A DNA stretch of 64,000 bases, taken from contig NZ_CP197471.1 in the NCBI RefSeq assembly GCF_052180215.1, positions 2,390,001-2,454,000 on the forward strand. The letters are read 5' to 3'. Below are positions 8,540 through 16,528 of this stretch, one piece after another. Every line of letters begins with the position of its first letter. Position 1 is the first letter of the stretch. Made by a program: the position numbers and the translations under genes. The notes beneath the pieces are model-generated. The model was not told where the DNA came from and searched no databases. It saw only the letters and a list, made by a program, of their open reading frames with translations. This stretch comes from Pseudoneobacillus sp052180215 (GTDB lineage Bacteria; Bacillota; Bacilli; Bacillales; Cytobacillaceae).

Positions 8540-9589
8540 CTAGTTTGTTACCAGACCACGTTTTTGTTCAACTAATGTCATTACTTGTTTGGCGAAACGC
8601 TCCATCTCCTCGAGCTGTGGTGAAAATTGAAGTAATAATAAGTCCAAACCAGCTTCTTCATACTGTAAAATGCGATCAGCAATTTGATCAGGGGTACCAA
8701 CTAAGTTAGGCCGTAAACCTCTGTTAGAAACAGAATAATCTTGTAATTGGATTTTTTGTTCAAGCTGTGATTTAGTTGTAAAATCCTTAAAGCCCGCATA
8801 ACCACTTGTTTCTTTTACAGTTGTAATTTTTTCAAGTTCAGCTAAAGCTTCTTCCTCTGTATCACGGCAAATGACATACGCCGCCATTCCAAACGAGGAC
8901 AAAGGTACATTTCCAGTTTTTTCACGACGTAGCTTCATATCCTCTACTTTCGTTCTAATTTCCTCAACCGTCCCACCATGCATGACGTAAGCATCACATT
9001 TTTCAACAATTGTCTGCTTCCCTTTCTCACTCTCGCCTCCCGCATAAAGGATAGGATTAGGGCGTTGAACTGGTTTTGGGAAAAGCTTTGTATCTTTTAA
9101 ATCATAAAATTTACCCTCATATGAGAATGTTTCCTCTTCCCACAAACCTTTTAATACATCAATAAATTCTTCAGTTCTAGCATAACGCTCATCATGTTCT
9201 GTAAATATTCCACCGTATTGACGCGCTTCTTCAGCCCACCATGCAGAAACCACATTAAGAGTAAAACGGCCATTACTAATTTGATCAATATTAGCAGCCA
9301 TTTTTGCAGCAATGGCTGGATTATGAAAACCAGGACGAATGGCAGTCATAATTTCTATTTTCTCTGTAACAGCTGCAAGGGCTGCTGCTGTTGACCAGGC
9401 TTCAAGAGAGTCATGCTCCGGTCCTTTAATGTCATTTAAATACAACTCGGCAATGAGTGTTGTTGAGTACCCCCAATTTTCCGCTGATTGTATGACCTCT
9501 TTTGCATATTCAAATGTTGGCGGCATATTCTCATCCTCTACATTGCGTAACCAACCACCAAAAATGGGTAACCAAAATCCATATTTCAT
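8540..9589 (-). CDS. LLM-class flavin-dependent monooxygenase (SsuD/SfnG-like)
   Basis: 349-residue luciferase-like monooxygenase barrel using reduced flavin and oxygen. The N-terminus MKYGFWLPIFGGWLR, the segment LNVVSAWWAEEARQYG, and the FSYEGKFYDLKD and FPKPVQRPNPILYAGG segments are typical of the alkanesulfonate and dimethylsulfone monooxygenase subgroup. It is the first gene after an S-box riboswitch, so it is expressed when S-adenosylmethionine is low; this fits desulfonation or organosulfur scavenging. No flavin reductase or ABC importer is adjacent, so reduced flavin must come from elsewhere. The start ATG has AGGAG 9 nt upstream. The family is sure; SfnG-type substrate is inferred. 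Confidence 0.85.
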   Translation of the reverse strand: MKYGFWLPIFGGWLRNVEDENMPPTFEYAKEVIQSAENWGYSTTLIAELYLNDIKGPEHDSLEAWSTAAALAAVTEKIEIMTAIRPGFHNPAIAAKMAANIDQISNGRFTLNVVSAWWAEEARQYGGIFTEHDERYARTEEFIDVLKGLWEEETFSYEGKFYDLKDTKLFPKPVQRPNPILYAGGESEKGKQTIVEKCDAYVMHGGTVEEIRTKVEDMKLRREKTGNVPLSSFGMAAYVICRDTEEEALAELEKITTVKETSGYAGFKDFTTKSQLEQKIQLQDYSVSNRGLRPNLVGTPDQIADRILQYEEAGLDLLLLQFSPQLEEMERFAKQVMTLVEQKRGLVTN

Positions 9590-9654
9590 TGCACATTCTC
9601 CTCTACACTTTGCTCAATCTCTACTTTTCCACCCTACTTAGTAGGGTTTTCGCA

Positions 9655-9810
9655 AAAATAAAAAACTCTCTTCAAAGAAGAGAGTTCAATTTAAACTCTC
9701 TTCTCATCTTTCAAACAATACTTGTTTGATGGAATTGGCACAGTATTCAAAAGAACCTGTTGCCGAGGCTTCAAAGGGCCAGTCCCTCCACCTCTCTTGA
9801 TAAGAAGAAA
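9655..9810 (-). promoter_or_regulatory. SAM-I (S-box) riboswitch with terminator
   Basis: On the minus strand the conserved S-box blocks occur in order: AGAGAGGTGGAGGGACTGGC, CCCTTTGAAGCCTCGGCAAC, GTGCCAATTCC, and GAAAGATGAGAAGAGAG closing P1. A terminator (AACTCTCTTC-TTT-GAAGAGAGTT then TTTTTTA) lies at 9655-9686. Its 5' arm can instead pair with GAAGAGAGTT at 9694-9703, the end of P1, forming an antiterminator when SAM is absent. This is the complete transcriptional-attenuation layout. It controls the LLM monooxygenase and ATP-grasp genes. Confidence 0.97.
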
Positions 9811-9838
9811 TATTTTAATAATTTAATTTAATAAGCTG

Positions 9839-9867
9839 ATAATAGTGTAAATTATTTCGATTGTCAA
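9839..9867 (-). promoter_or_regulatory. Sigma-A promoter of the S-box operon
   Basis: Minus strand TTGACA (9862-9867), 17-nt spacer, TATTAT (9839-9844): a near-perfect consensus, with the S-box aptamer starting about 20 nt after the expected transcription start. Confidence 0.85.
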
Positions 9868-9882
9868 CATATTTATTTTTTA

Positions 9883-10065
9883 GGCTCTGTTAAACAAGAA
9901 TGTTGATTTCCGCTACAGGCACTCGCTTTCCGCGGGGCGTGCAGTGAGCCTCCTCGTCGCTATCGCTCCTGTGGTGTCTCACCTGTCCCGCTGCTCCCGC
10001 AGGAGTCTCGTACCTTCCGCTCCAATCAACTTTGTTATAAATCAACACTGCTCTTTAACAGAACC
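9883..10065. repeat. Structured intergenic repeat, family 1, simple copy
   Basis: About 183 nt, markedly GC-rich against an AT-rich background, containing GGAGCGATAGCGACGAGGAG and GCGGAAAGCGAGTGCCTG modules on the minus strand and imperfect CTGTTAAA terminal inverted repeats. A second, longer copy lies at 45195-45472 in the opposite orientation with over 85% identity by eye in the shared parts. It codes for nothing. It resembles the high-copy hairpin repeats widespread in Bacillaceae genomes, which are probably non-autonomous mobile elements. Confidence 0.8.
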
Positions 10066-10095
10066 ATTTTTTTAAAATTTAACACAAGCTATCTT

Positions 10096-10224
10096 CTACT
10101 TTTCATCATCCATTTTTATCATTTCTTCTTCTTCCTCAACGGTGATTCTGGTTATTTGATCTTGAAGAAGTGTAAATGCTTCGTCTAACTGCTCTCTATT
10201 AGGGAATGTAGGTTCTTTTTTCAT
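10096..10224 (-). CDS. Small acidic protein, 42 aa, unknown
   Basis: ATG at 10224 follows GGAGTGATACCT, a usable ribosome site. The 42-residue product starts MKKEPTFPNREQ, continues with an amphipathic helix-like segment and ends in a run of Glu and a KMDDEK tail. It lies 27 nt downstream of the tRNA-like gene on the same strand, and the L,D-transpeptidase is further upstream. I do not recognise the family. Coding is supported by the start site and plausible composition only. Confidence 0.55.
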   Translation of the reverse strand: MKKEPTFPNREQLDEAFTLLQDQITRITVEEEEEMIKMDDEK

Positions 10225-10251
10225 AGGTATCACTCCAAAGACATGTAGAAT

Positions 10252-10338
10252 AAGACTTGGTAGGAATCGAACCTACGAGATGCTCAGACAAAGAACGATT
10301 GAACTTTGCTGGCTGCTCTACCATTGAGCTACAAGTCT
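10252..10338 (-). tRNA. tRNA-like RNA with no canonical anticodon arm (tRNA-Other type)
   Basis: On the minus strand: acceptor AGACTTG/CAAGTCT (7 bp), T at 8 and A at 9, D arm GCTC-AATGGTA-GAGC, and T arm GTAGG-TTCGATT-CCTAC, all canonical and correctly ordered. The 38 nt between D and T arms do not form a 5-bp stem with 7-nt loop; the best pairing is CAAAG/CTTTG (extended by CAG/CTG past a bulge) around a 10-nt loop. The discriminator would be T and CCA is not encoded. It sits between an L,D-transpeptidase and a 42-codon ORF on the same strand. A lysylated stationary-phase tRNA-like RNA called tRNA-Other is known in B. cereus; kinship is a guess. A decayed tRNA is the alternative. Confidence 0.7.
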
Positions 10339-10388
10339 TATGATTATTTTCCCTAGAAATTTTAGATTTATGCCCTAAAATTATTAAA

Positions 10389-10886
10389 TTAAGATTGAAT
10401 AACTACTCTAGTACCATTTGGAGCAAGTCTTGCTACTTCCAATACATCCTTGTTATACATTCTAATACATCCGTGCGAGACAGCTTTTCCTATAGATGAT
10501 GGATTATTTGTACCATGGATACCATAGCCCCTTCTTGAAAGGGATAGCCACATAACACCAAATGGGCCACCAGGCTGGGGCTCACGATTAACAATCACAT
10601 ACTCTCCTAATGGTGTTTGCGTTAAAATTTTCCCTATTGCAATCGGATAAATTTTATAAATTTGCCCGTTATGAAAAAGAGTCAATTTTCTCTGACCTAG
10701 TGAAACTTGAATATGATATGGAATGCTACTTGGTTCTGGTAGCCCAGGGATTTCTACCTTTTGACCAACAAATAAAATATTGGGATTTGTGATCTTAGGA
10801 TTGGCAGCTAAAATCCTTCCAAAAGGAATACGATAATTGGATGCAATCAAAGCCAGTGACTCTCCAGGCTTGACCGTATGGATCAT
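10389..10886 (-). CDS. LysM-L,D-transpeptidase (YkuD family)
   Basis: 165-residue protein that would cross-link peptidoglycan by L,D-transpeptidation. One LysM module (about 1-47, HTVKPGESLALIA) is followed by a YkuD catalytic domain (about 55-165) with the signature HG followed by SHGCIRMYN, giving the catalytic His and Cys. Same architecture and length as B. subtilis YkuD, a spore-associated enzyme. No signal peptide is seen, again as in YkuD. The upstream AAAAAAGGTGTGATGGAT ribosome region closely resembles that before the LysM-GH18 gene at the left end of the window, hinting at related expression. The tRNA-like gene begins 50 nt downstream. Confidence 0.9.
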   Translation of the reverse strand: MIHTVKPGESLALIASNYRIPFGRILAANPKITNPNILFVGQKVEIPGLPEPSSIPYHIQVSLGQRKLTLFHNGQIYKIYPIAIGKILTQTPLGEYVIVNREPQPGGPFGVMWLSLSRRGYGIHGTNNPSSIGKAVSHGCIRMYNKDVLEVARLAPNGTRVVIQS

Positions 10887-10944
10887 TTATCCATCACACC
10901 TTTTTTCATTAGCGTATGCCTGATAAAAAAAGGCGTGCTTTTCC

Positions 10945-11289
10945 CTATCTTATAAACCACACCTTGGTAATATGTGTGTCATTCATTTCATAAATAGCTA
11001 TAGCTTCACCAGTACTACCATCTGCTCTGCCTGTTAAATATTCATGGTCAATAACATGATTTCCCATGATCGTACGATTTTTTAATGCTGCATGAAGCTG
11101 TGGATTATCTAAAAAAAGCTTTTTGTAACGTTCCGTAAAGGCTGCTTTCCCTTCTAAAGTAATATGATTGGAAGGGAAATCCATCACAATAATATTGTCA
11201 TCGTATTGCTCTACAAAGTCTTCAAGGTTCTTGGAATTGTAGGCATCTAATTGAAGCTGCGCAAGTTGTTCAGGTGATTTTAAATTCAT
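10945..11289 (-). CDS. SnoaL/NTF2-like small protein
   Basis: 114-residue single-domain protein with the cone-shaped NTF2-like fold pattern: N-terminal helices containing QLDAYNSKNLEDFVEQYDDNI, then strands around FPSNHITLEGKAAFTERYKKLF and the C-terminal YEMNDTHITKVWFIR. Members are small isomerases, ligand binders or of unknown activity. AAGGAG stands 7 nt before ATG. It is alone on the minus strand, divergent from an MFS exporter. No specific substrate can be proposed. Confidence 0.8.
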   Translation of the reverse strand: MNLKSPEQLAQLQLDAYNSKNLEDFVEQYDDNIIVMDFPSNHITLEGKAAFTERYKKLFLDNPQLHAALKNRTIMGNHVIDHEYLTGRADGSTGEAIAIYEMNDTHITKVWFIR

Positions 11290-11454
11290 TTGATTTCTCC
11301 TTACTGTTAATCTTTCTGGAAGAATTATATAGGAAAATCTCTAAATAAAAAAGTTTTATAATCCTAATATTTCTAAAATTTCGTATTGCGAAGTAAATTC
11401 AAAATCTTTAAAATAGAAAATACGTTAATTACCTCATGAATAAGGGAGAAGCAA

Positions 11455-12675
11455 ATGAATCGCAAAATTTTCTTATATGTCAAAGCCTTTTCAGATCTAG
11501 GGACATTTATGGATTTGATAGCCATCAATGTTTTAATGTATGTAGCAACAGGGAGCTCTGCCTGGTTAGCTGCTACTATGGCCTTTCGAACGTTAGGTGG
11601 AGTATTATCTAGTTTATTTTCCGGAGTGCTAGCCGATCGTTTTGATCGTCGCAAAATCATGATTTATACCGATCTTTTTCGGGCCGTTATTATTCTTAGT
11701 TTAATTCCTTTTCCAAATCCCATTATGATTATTATTGTTTGTTTTCTAATCGGTTTAACGAGCAGCTTTTTTGCCGTTAGTTATAGTGCCGAAATTCCTC
11801 AAATATTTGGTCAAAATAAGGTGTTGGAAACAAATGCACTAATCTCAAGACTGACCTCCATTAGCTTAGTTTTTGGTTTCATCGGTGCTGGGGTCATAAC
11901 CGACTTTCTCGGAAATCAAGTCACTTTGATTATCGACGCTGTTACCTATCTTTTATCAGCTGTTGTTTTATTAAAACTGAAGTGGGAAACAACTTCATCT
12001 ACTAAGAACGGGGCACTAACCAATGGGATTAAAGAGAAAATGATATCAATTGGCAGAGACTTAAAGGAGGTTTATTCATTCATTCTGTTAGCGCCAATGC
12101 TGTTTCTAGTAAATATCGTTTTCTTAGTTGGTGCGTTTGCCGGTGCATCTCATAATTTAGGAATACCATTACTTGCACAAGAAATTGATGCATCTAAACA
12201 AAGCTTTTATTACGGGTTAATTTGGGGCGTTTGGGGAATAGGTTCTGTACTAGCAACAATGATTATACCAAAATTGAAATTTTTACAAGGAACACGTCTC
12301 TATTACGCCTGTTTTATTACCGCGATGCTTATGTCAACAGGGTTTATTACCTTCCTGTCAAACATCAACATTTGGATCATATTGCCATTTGCTTTCTTAA
12401 CGGGTATTTTTGATGCATGCTTTACGACTCTGCATGCAACAATCCTACAAAAAACAGACAATCATATTAGAGGAAGAATCTTCGGGGTTGGAATGTTATT
12501 AAAATCTTTAGGTTTTGCTCTTGGATTTGTTGTTGCACCTTTTGTGTTGGAAGCATTATCGTTGCCAAAAATGGTTTGGATTTTTCATGGAACGCTAATT
12601 ACCACTAGTATTATTGTACTATTGTATTCTACTGGCATGAGAAAAAGGCTTGAAGCAGTTAATCAGAGTGTTTAA
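11455..12675 (+). CDS. MFS transporter (drug-efflux type)
   Basis: 406-residue major facilitator with about 12 membrane segments. The loop 2-3 motif reads SGVLADRFDRRKIMIYTDLFR, the motif A of the DUF894/MefA-type efflux proteins, and GRIFGVGMLLKS in the second half mirrors it. ATG follows AAGGGAGAAGCAA. It is monocistronic with a strong terminator right after. It is a different branch from the MFS proteins at 6.3 and 54.5 kb judging by low visible identity. The exported compound is unknown. Confidence 0.85.
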   Translation: MNRKIFLYVKAFSDLGTFMDLIAINVLMYVATGSSAWLAATMAFRTLGGVLSSLFSGVLADRFDRRKIMIYTDLFRAVIILSLIPFPNPIMIIIVCFLIGLTSSFFAVSYSAEIPQIFGQNKVLETNALISRLTSISLVFGFIGAGVITDFLGNQVTLIIDAVTYLLSAVVLLKLKWETTSSTKNGALTNGIKEKMISIGRDLKEVYSFILLAPMLFLVNIVFLVGAFAGASHNLGIPLLAQEIDASKQSFYYGLIWGVWGIGSVLATMIIPKLKFLQGTRLYYACFITAMLMSTGFITFLSNINIWIILPFAFLTGIFDACFTTLHATILQKTDNHIRGRIFGVGMLLKSLGFALGFVVAPFVLEALSLPKMVWIFHGTLITTSIIVLLYSTGMRKRLEAVNQSV

Positions 12676-12689
12676 ATTTTTGAAAGTAC

Positions 12690-12713
12690 GCCCAGCATCA
12701 GCTGGGCTTTTTT
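12690..12713 (+). terminator. Terminator
   Basis: GCCCAGC-ATCA-GCTGGGC followed by six T, 15 nt after the MFS stop codon. Confidence 0.92.
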
Positions 12714-12743
12714 CATGTATTTAGTATTCGAGAAAATCTTAAG

Positions 12744-13630
12744 TTAATTGACTTTATTTTCACCTATTTTTTCATTTAAAAATTGGGCTATCGATAAGAT
12801 TTCCGTTTTGTATTTATGTTTAAACATTTTACAGAATAATTTTACATATTTTTTCTCCCCAGATTTTGTAACTAAAACTGTATTTAACTGTATTTCACCA
12901 TTATTCACTAATGGACGATATTTTATATTATATCTATATTATAAAAGCTTTGATCTGAAATCATTCGTGGGTCAAGTCGTCTTAATTCTTCTAAAGAATA
13001 CCCCATCTCTTTAATAAATGTGTCATTTACGTCCGTAAATCTATAGTTCTTTTCTAGGTGAGTTTTCTCGATGTAATAAATGGCATTACAGGAATACTGA
13101 AATAAAGTATTATATTTCTCATCGGATTCATCCCTATCAATGGAATGGTTTGGATTTTTGGACATAGATAAACCGATATAATAACTAAATAGATAAATAA
13201 GAAAATAAATTGGGAACGAATAAATATGCCTCCATTGATGATGTTCGGTTATTCCTAAAAAATCAAAATAGGGTTCACCAATAAAAGCTATGATTGCCGA
13301 AACGACCAGTCCTTTAATAATGGGACTCCATGTTTCTTTTATTTTATAAACAATTAATAAACATACTGGCAAAAGAGAAGAATTCCATGGAATAATGCCA
13401 CTCATAATTGGAAAAACACTAGTATGATAACGCCATAAATCAAATGACAGACCAATTAGGTCTAAAATAGTGGAAAATAAAATAATAACCCAAGACGAAA
13501 TAAAATATTGCCTCGATTTAGAGGGATCTCGTAAAAAATACCAAACAACCCAAGGTGCAATCGTCAATAGTACAACGAAAAACCAATGCATGGAAAATAA
13601 TACATCGTTAAGCCAAATAGACCTTAACAT
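12744..13630 (-). pseudogene. CBO0543-like membrane protein with C-terminal PAS domain, frameshifted
   Basis: The first frame (start ATG 13630, preceded by AAGAAGGAAATGAA) codes for about 5-6 membrane segments in the CBO0543 style (about 1-165), then the first half of a PAS domain: YRFTDVNDTFIKEMGYSLEE. It ends at a stop at 12923. The downstream sequence in another frame (about 12744-12915) reads KYRPLVNNGEIQLNTVLVTK and continues to a stop at 12744; this is the second half of a PAS fold with its characteristic strands. The break falls in an AT-rich stretch near 12915-12930. Without the shift the product would be about 295 aa, a membrane-anchored sensor without an output domain. A sequencing error in the AT tract cannot be excluded. 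Confidence 0.7.
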
Positions 13631-13790
13631 TTCATTTCCTTCTTTAATAAATCGATAACCTGTATCTGTAATCATTCTACCACCTATTTCTATATTGCTT
13701 ATATATAGTTATTTCATCGGAAGGTAATGTTATACTGCAAAATTCGACATTTTTCTACAATCACCAAACCATAACAAAATACATGCAACT

Positions 13791-13827
13791 AAAAAAGCCT
13801 GGCATCAAAGCCAAGCTTCCTTTTTTT
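13791..13827 (-). terminator. aspA terminator
   Basis: AAGCCTGGC/GCCAAGCTT stem with one mismatch and 6-nt loop, followed by a run of T on the minus strand; it abuts the aspA stop codon. Confidence 0.75.
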
Positions 13828-15250
13828 AATCTTTATTTAATAATGATTCGCCAGCAATACCAGGATGTGTCATTTCAAATGGGTCCAAAATAAGATCTAG
13901 TTCTTCTTCTGTTAAAACATCATAAGCCAGACAAAGTTCGCGGACCGATTTACCGGTTAAAATTGCTTCTCTAGCAATTCTGGCAACTGGTTCATATCCA
14001 AGATGAGGATTAATCGCGGTAATGATACCAACACTTCTTTCCACATCCGCTTTCGTTTTATCAGCATTCGCTTCAATACCTGCTAAGCAATAATCAGTAA
14101 ACGCATTGAATGCATTATTCATAATGCTTATCGATTGAATTAAATTAAAAACTAAAACAGGTTCCATTACATTCAGCTCTAATTGACCCGCTTCAGAGGC
14201 TAAGCAAATGGTATGATCATTTCCAATCACTTGGAATGCTACTTGATTTATTAGCTCTGGCATTACAGGGTTAACTTTTCCAGGCATAATAGATGAACCA
14301 GGTTGACGTGCTGGTAAAAAGATTTCGTTAAATCCAACGCGTGGGCCTGAAGCCATTAAACGAAGATCGTTGGCAATCTTAGACATATTCATCATACAAA
14401 CCTTTAACGCCGCAGAAACTTCCGTATATGCATCAGTATTTTGAGTCGCATCTACTAAATGTTCAGCATTCACTAAAGGAAAACCCGTTATTTCCCGCAA
14501 GTGAATAACAACATTTTCTATATATTTAGGGTTAGCATTTAAGCCTGTTCCAACAGCGGTTGCACCCATATTAACTTCATATAAATGCTCACGTGTATTG
14601 CTAATGCGCTTAATGTCGCGTTCAACCACTCGACGGTATGCTTCAAATTCTTGTCCAAGACGAATGGGAACAGCATCCTGTAAATGAGTTCTACCCATTT
14701 TAATGATCGAATCAAATTCCTGAGCCTTTTTTGCAAAAACATCATGCATTTTTTTCATCGTTACAAGTAATGTTTCTAATAAAGATAAAGTTGATATATG
14801 TATAGCTGTTGGGAAAGCATCATTCGTTGATTGAGCCATGTTAACATGGGAATTCGGACTTAAATGAAAATAATCCCCTTTTTCCTTACCCAATAATTCT
14901 AACCCTCGGTTAGCAATAACTTCATTCGTATTCATATTGATAGAAGTTCCTGCTCCCCCTTGAATCGGATCCACAATAAAATGATCATGGTACTTACCTT
15001 CAATAATTTCATCAGCCGCTAGAACGATTACATTTCCTAACTCATGATAAAGTCGACCAGATTGCATATTAGCTAACGCTGCTGCTTTTTTAACCATTGC
15101 CATTGCTTTTATTAATTCACCGTGAATACGGTAACCAGTAATAGGAAAGTTTTCAACAGCACGTAAGGTTTGAATACCATAGTAAGCGTTTACATTTACT
15201 TCCTTTTCACCGAGAAAATCTTTTTCTACACGGTATTGTACGTGTTCCAT
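13826..15250 (-). CDS. aspA: Aspartate ammonia-lyase
   Basis: Homotetrameric cytosolic lyase converting aspartate to fumarate and ammonia. The fumarase/aspartase signature GSSIMPGKVNP (around residue 320, containing the catalytic Ser loop) is intact, as are the GAGTSINMNTNEV and TGLNANP regions that bind substrate and the GRTHLQDAVP helix. At 474 aa it has the family's normal length. ATG is preceded by GGGGGG. No asparaginase or regulator is adjacent, unlike the ans operon of B. subtilis; it looks monocistronic. AspA is favoured over fumarase by motif details such as NMNTNEV and overall similarity. Confidence 0.93.
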   Translation of the reverse strand: MEHVQYRVEKDFLGEKEVNVNAYYGIQTLRAVENFPITGYRIHGELIKAMAMVKKAAALANMQSGRLYHELGNVIVLAADEIIEGKYHDHFIVDPIQGGAGTSINMNTNEVIANRGLELLGKEKGDYFHLSPNSHVNMAQSTNDAFPTAIHISTLSLLETLLVTMKKMHDVFAKKAQEFDSIIKMGRTHLQDAVPIRLGQEFEAYRRVVERDIKRISNTREHLYEVNMGATAVGTGLNANPKYIENVVIHLREITGFPLVNAEHLVDATQNTDAYTEVSAALKVCMMNMSKIANDLRLMASGPRVGFNEIFLPARQPGSSIMPGKVNPVMPELINQVAFQVIGNDHTICLASEAGQLELNVMEPVLVFNLIQSISIMNNAFNAFTDYCLAGIEANADKTKADVERSVGIITAINPHLGYEPVARIAREAILTGKSVRELCLAYDVLTEEELDLILDPFEMTHPGIAGESLLNKD

Positions 15251-15397
15251 TTTGTATCCCCCCGAAAAATGGTTGATAATTGAATCATATGATTCCCTCT
15301 TACATCATAATAGATATTTGAAGTTATTCCAATTAAAAATCGTAAATAGTATAAAAACTTCATAAAATAAGTTACCTTAATGATATACGTCACTTAT

Positions 15398-16417
15398 TTA
15401 GCTAACAGGATTGTTTATTAAGTTTAAAAGACTTTCTCCCCTTTTTAAATAATCATCTAAATGGGCTTCTAGCTCTTTTTCATCTGAATTAGATTCAAGT
15501 AATTTGGTCGTTTTCTGTAAAAAGTTCCAATTCATACAACCTGAAAGCCAAATAAGGGATGATAGTCTATCAAAATCTAAATCTTTAAGAAAGGAATCAT
15601 GATTATAAGCGTTTAAAAAAGCACGGGCAACATCTGATGACATCTTACGGGAGTGTATACCGTTTGTTCGAGAATACCATTTTATTAACCATGCTAATCC
15701 TTCAATTCGGTCACTGTAGCCTATTGATTCAAAATCAACAATCCCTATAACTTTATTTTGCTCATCCCAAAGGATATTAAGTGGATTGAGGTCAGATTGA
15801 ATAATATAATCTAGATCAGTAGTCTTTCCTTTTTCTAGATGATATTGGGTCAATTCTATATATTGCTTAAGATTCTTAGAAGAACGCTCTGTTAATTGAT
15901 TTGTCTTTATAATATCAAGGAGTTTCTCCTTAAAATTTGTATATCCAACTAAATGAGATGTCTTTTTAAAAATAGCACTGTGGTAGGTATTGGAAATGTC
16001 ATGAATTTTTCTAGCATATTGACCAAAATTCATTGCACTATTTTCACTAATGTTTACAATATGCGTCCCTTCTATCCATTCAAATAACAGAAAACGATAT
16101 GTTTCCTTATTCCATTTTAAAAATACAAAAGGTTTATTTTCATTCGTATATACTAGTCTCATGAATGGTATATCATGGCTAATTAAATGCTCACAAAACT
16201 GAATTTGCTCGTATAGTACTTCATCAGAAATATGGCCAAACACTTCATTTTGGCTTCTATTATAAGGCATAAATCTAGCTGAATAAGACAATCCATTTAC
16301 CTTAATTTTAAAATGTAAATCCTTATGCCAGCTATTTTGATGAAGTACCATTTCAATTATTAATGAATCGTTTCCAATAGAGTAAGCATAGAGAGCTTTT
16401 TTTAACATTTGTTCCAT
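15398..16417 (-). CDS. Aminoglycoside/choline phosphotransferase-family kinase
   Basis: 339-residue protein-kinase-like small-molecule kinase. Catalytic loop QSDLNPLNILWD (Asp and Asn present; the usual preceding His is replaced by Gln-Ser) and the metal-binding VDFESIGYSD are both visible near residues 205-240. The Lys and Glu N-lobe motifs are degenerate. Members phosphorylate homoserine, choline, thiamine or antibiotics; nothing nearby tells which. AGGAG precedes ATG by 9 nt. It is a stand-alone gene between aspA and a lipoprotein gene. Confidence 0.75.
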   Translation of the reverse strand: MEQMLKKALYAYSIGNDSLIIEMVLHQNSWHKDLHFKIKVNGLSYSARFMPYNRSQNEVFGHISDEVLYEQIQFCEHLISHDIPFMRLVYTNENKPFVFLKWNKETYRFLLFEWIEGTHIVNISENSAMNFGQYARKIHDISNTYHSAIFKKTSHLVGYTNFKEKLLDIIKTNQLTERSSKNLKQYIELTQYHLEKGKTTDLDYIIQSDLNPLNILWDEQNKVIGIVDFESIGYSDRIEGLAWLIKWYSRTNGIHSRKMSSDVARAFLNAYNHDSFLKDLDFDRLSSLIWLSGCMNWNFLQKTTKLLESNSDEKELEAHLDDYLKRGESLLNLINNPVS

Positions 16418-16485
16418 CTAAATTGACTCCTATATTTAATTCTTCCAATATATTCTATTATAGTAACATTTTCTATCTAATAATA

Positions 16486-16522
16486 TAAAAAAGAACTGTA
16501 CTAATTTGTACAGTCCATATTT
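16486..16522 (-). terminator. Terminator
   Basis: ACTGTAC-AAATTA-GTACAGT hairpin on the minus strand followed by a T-rich run, just after the lipoprotein gene. Confidence 0.75.
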
Positions 16523-16528
16523 TTAAAG

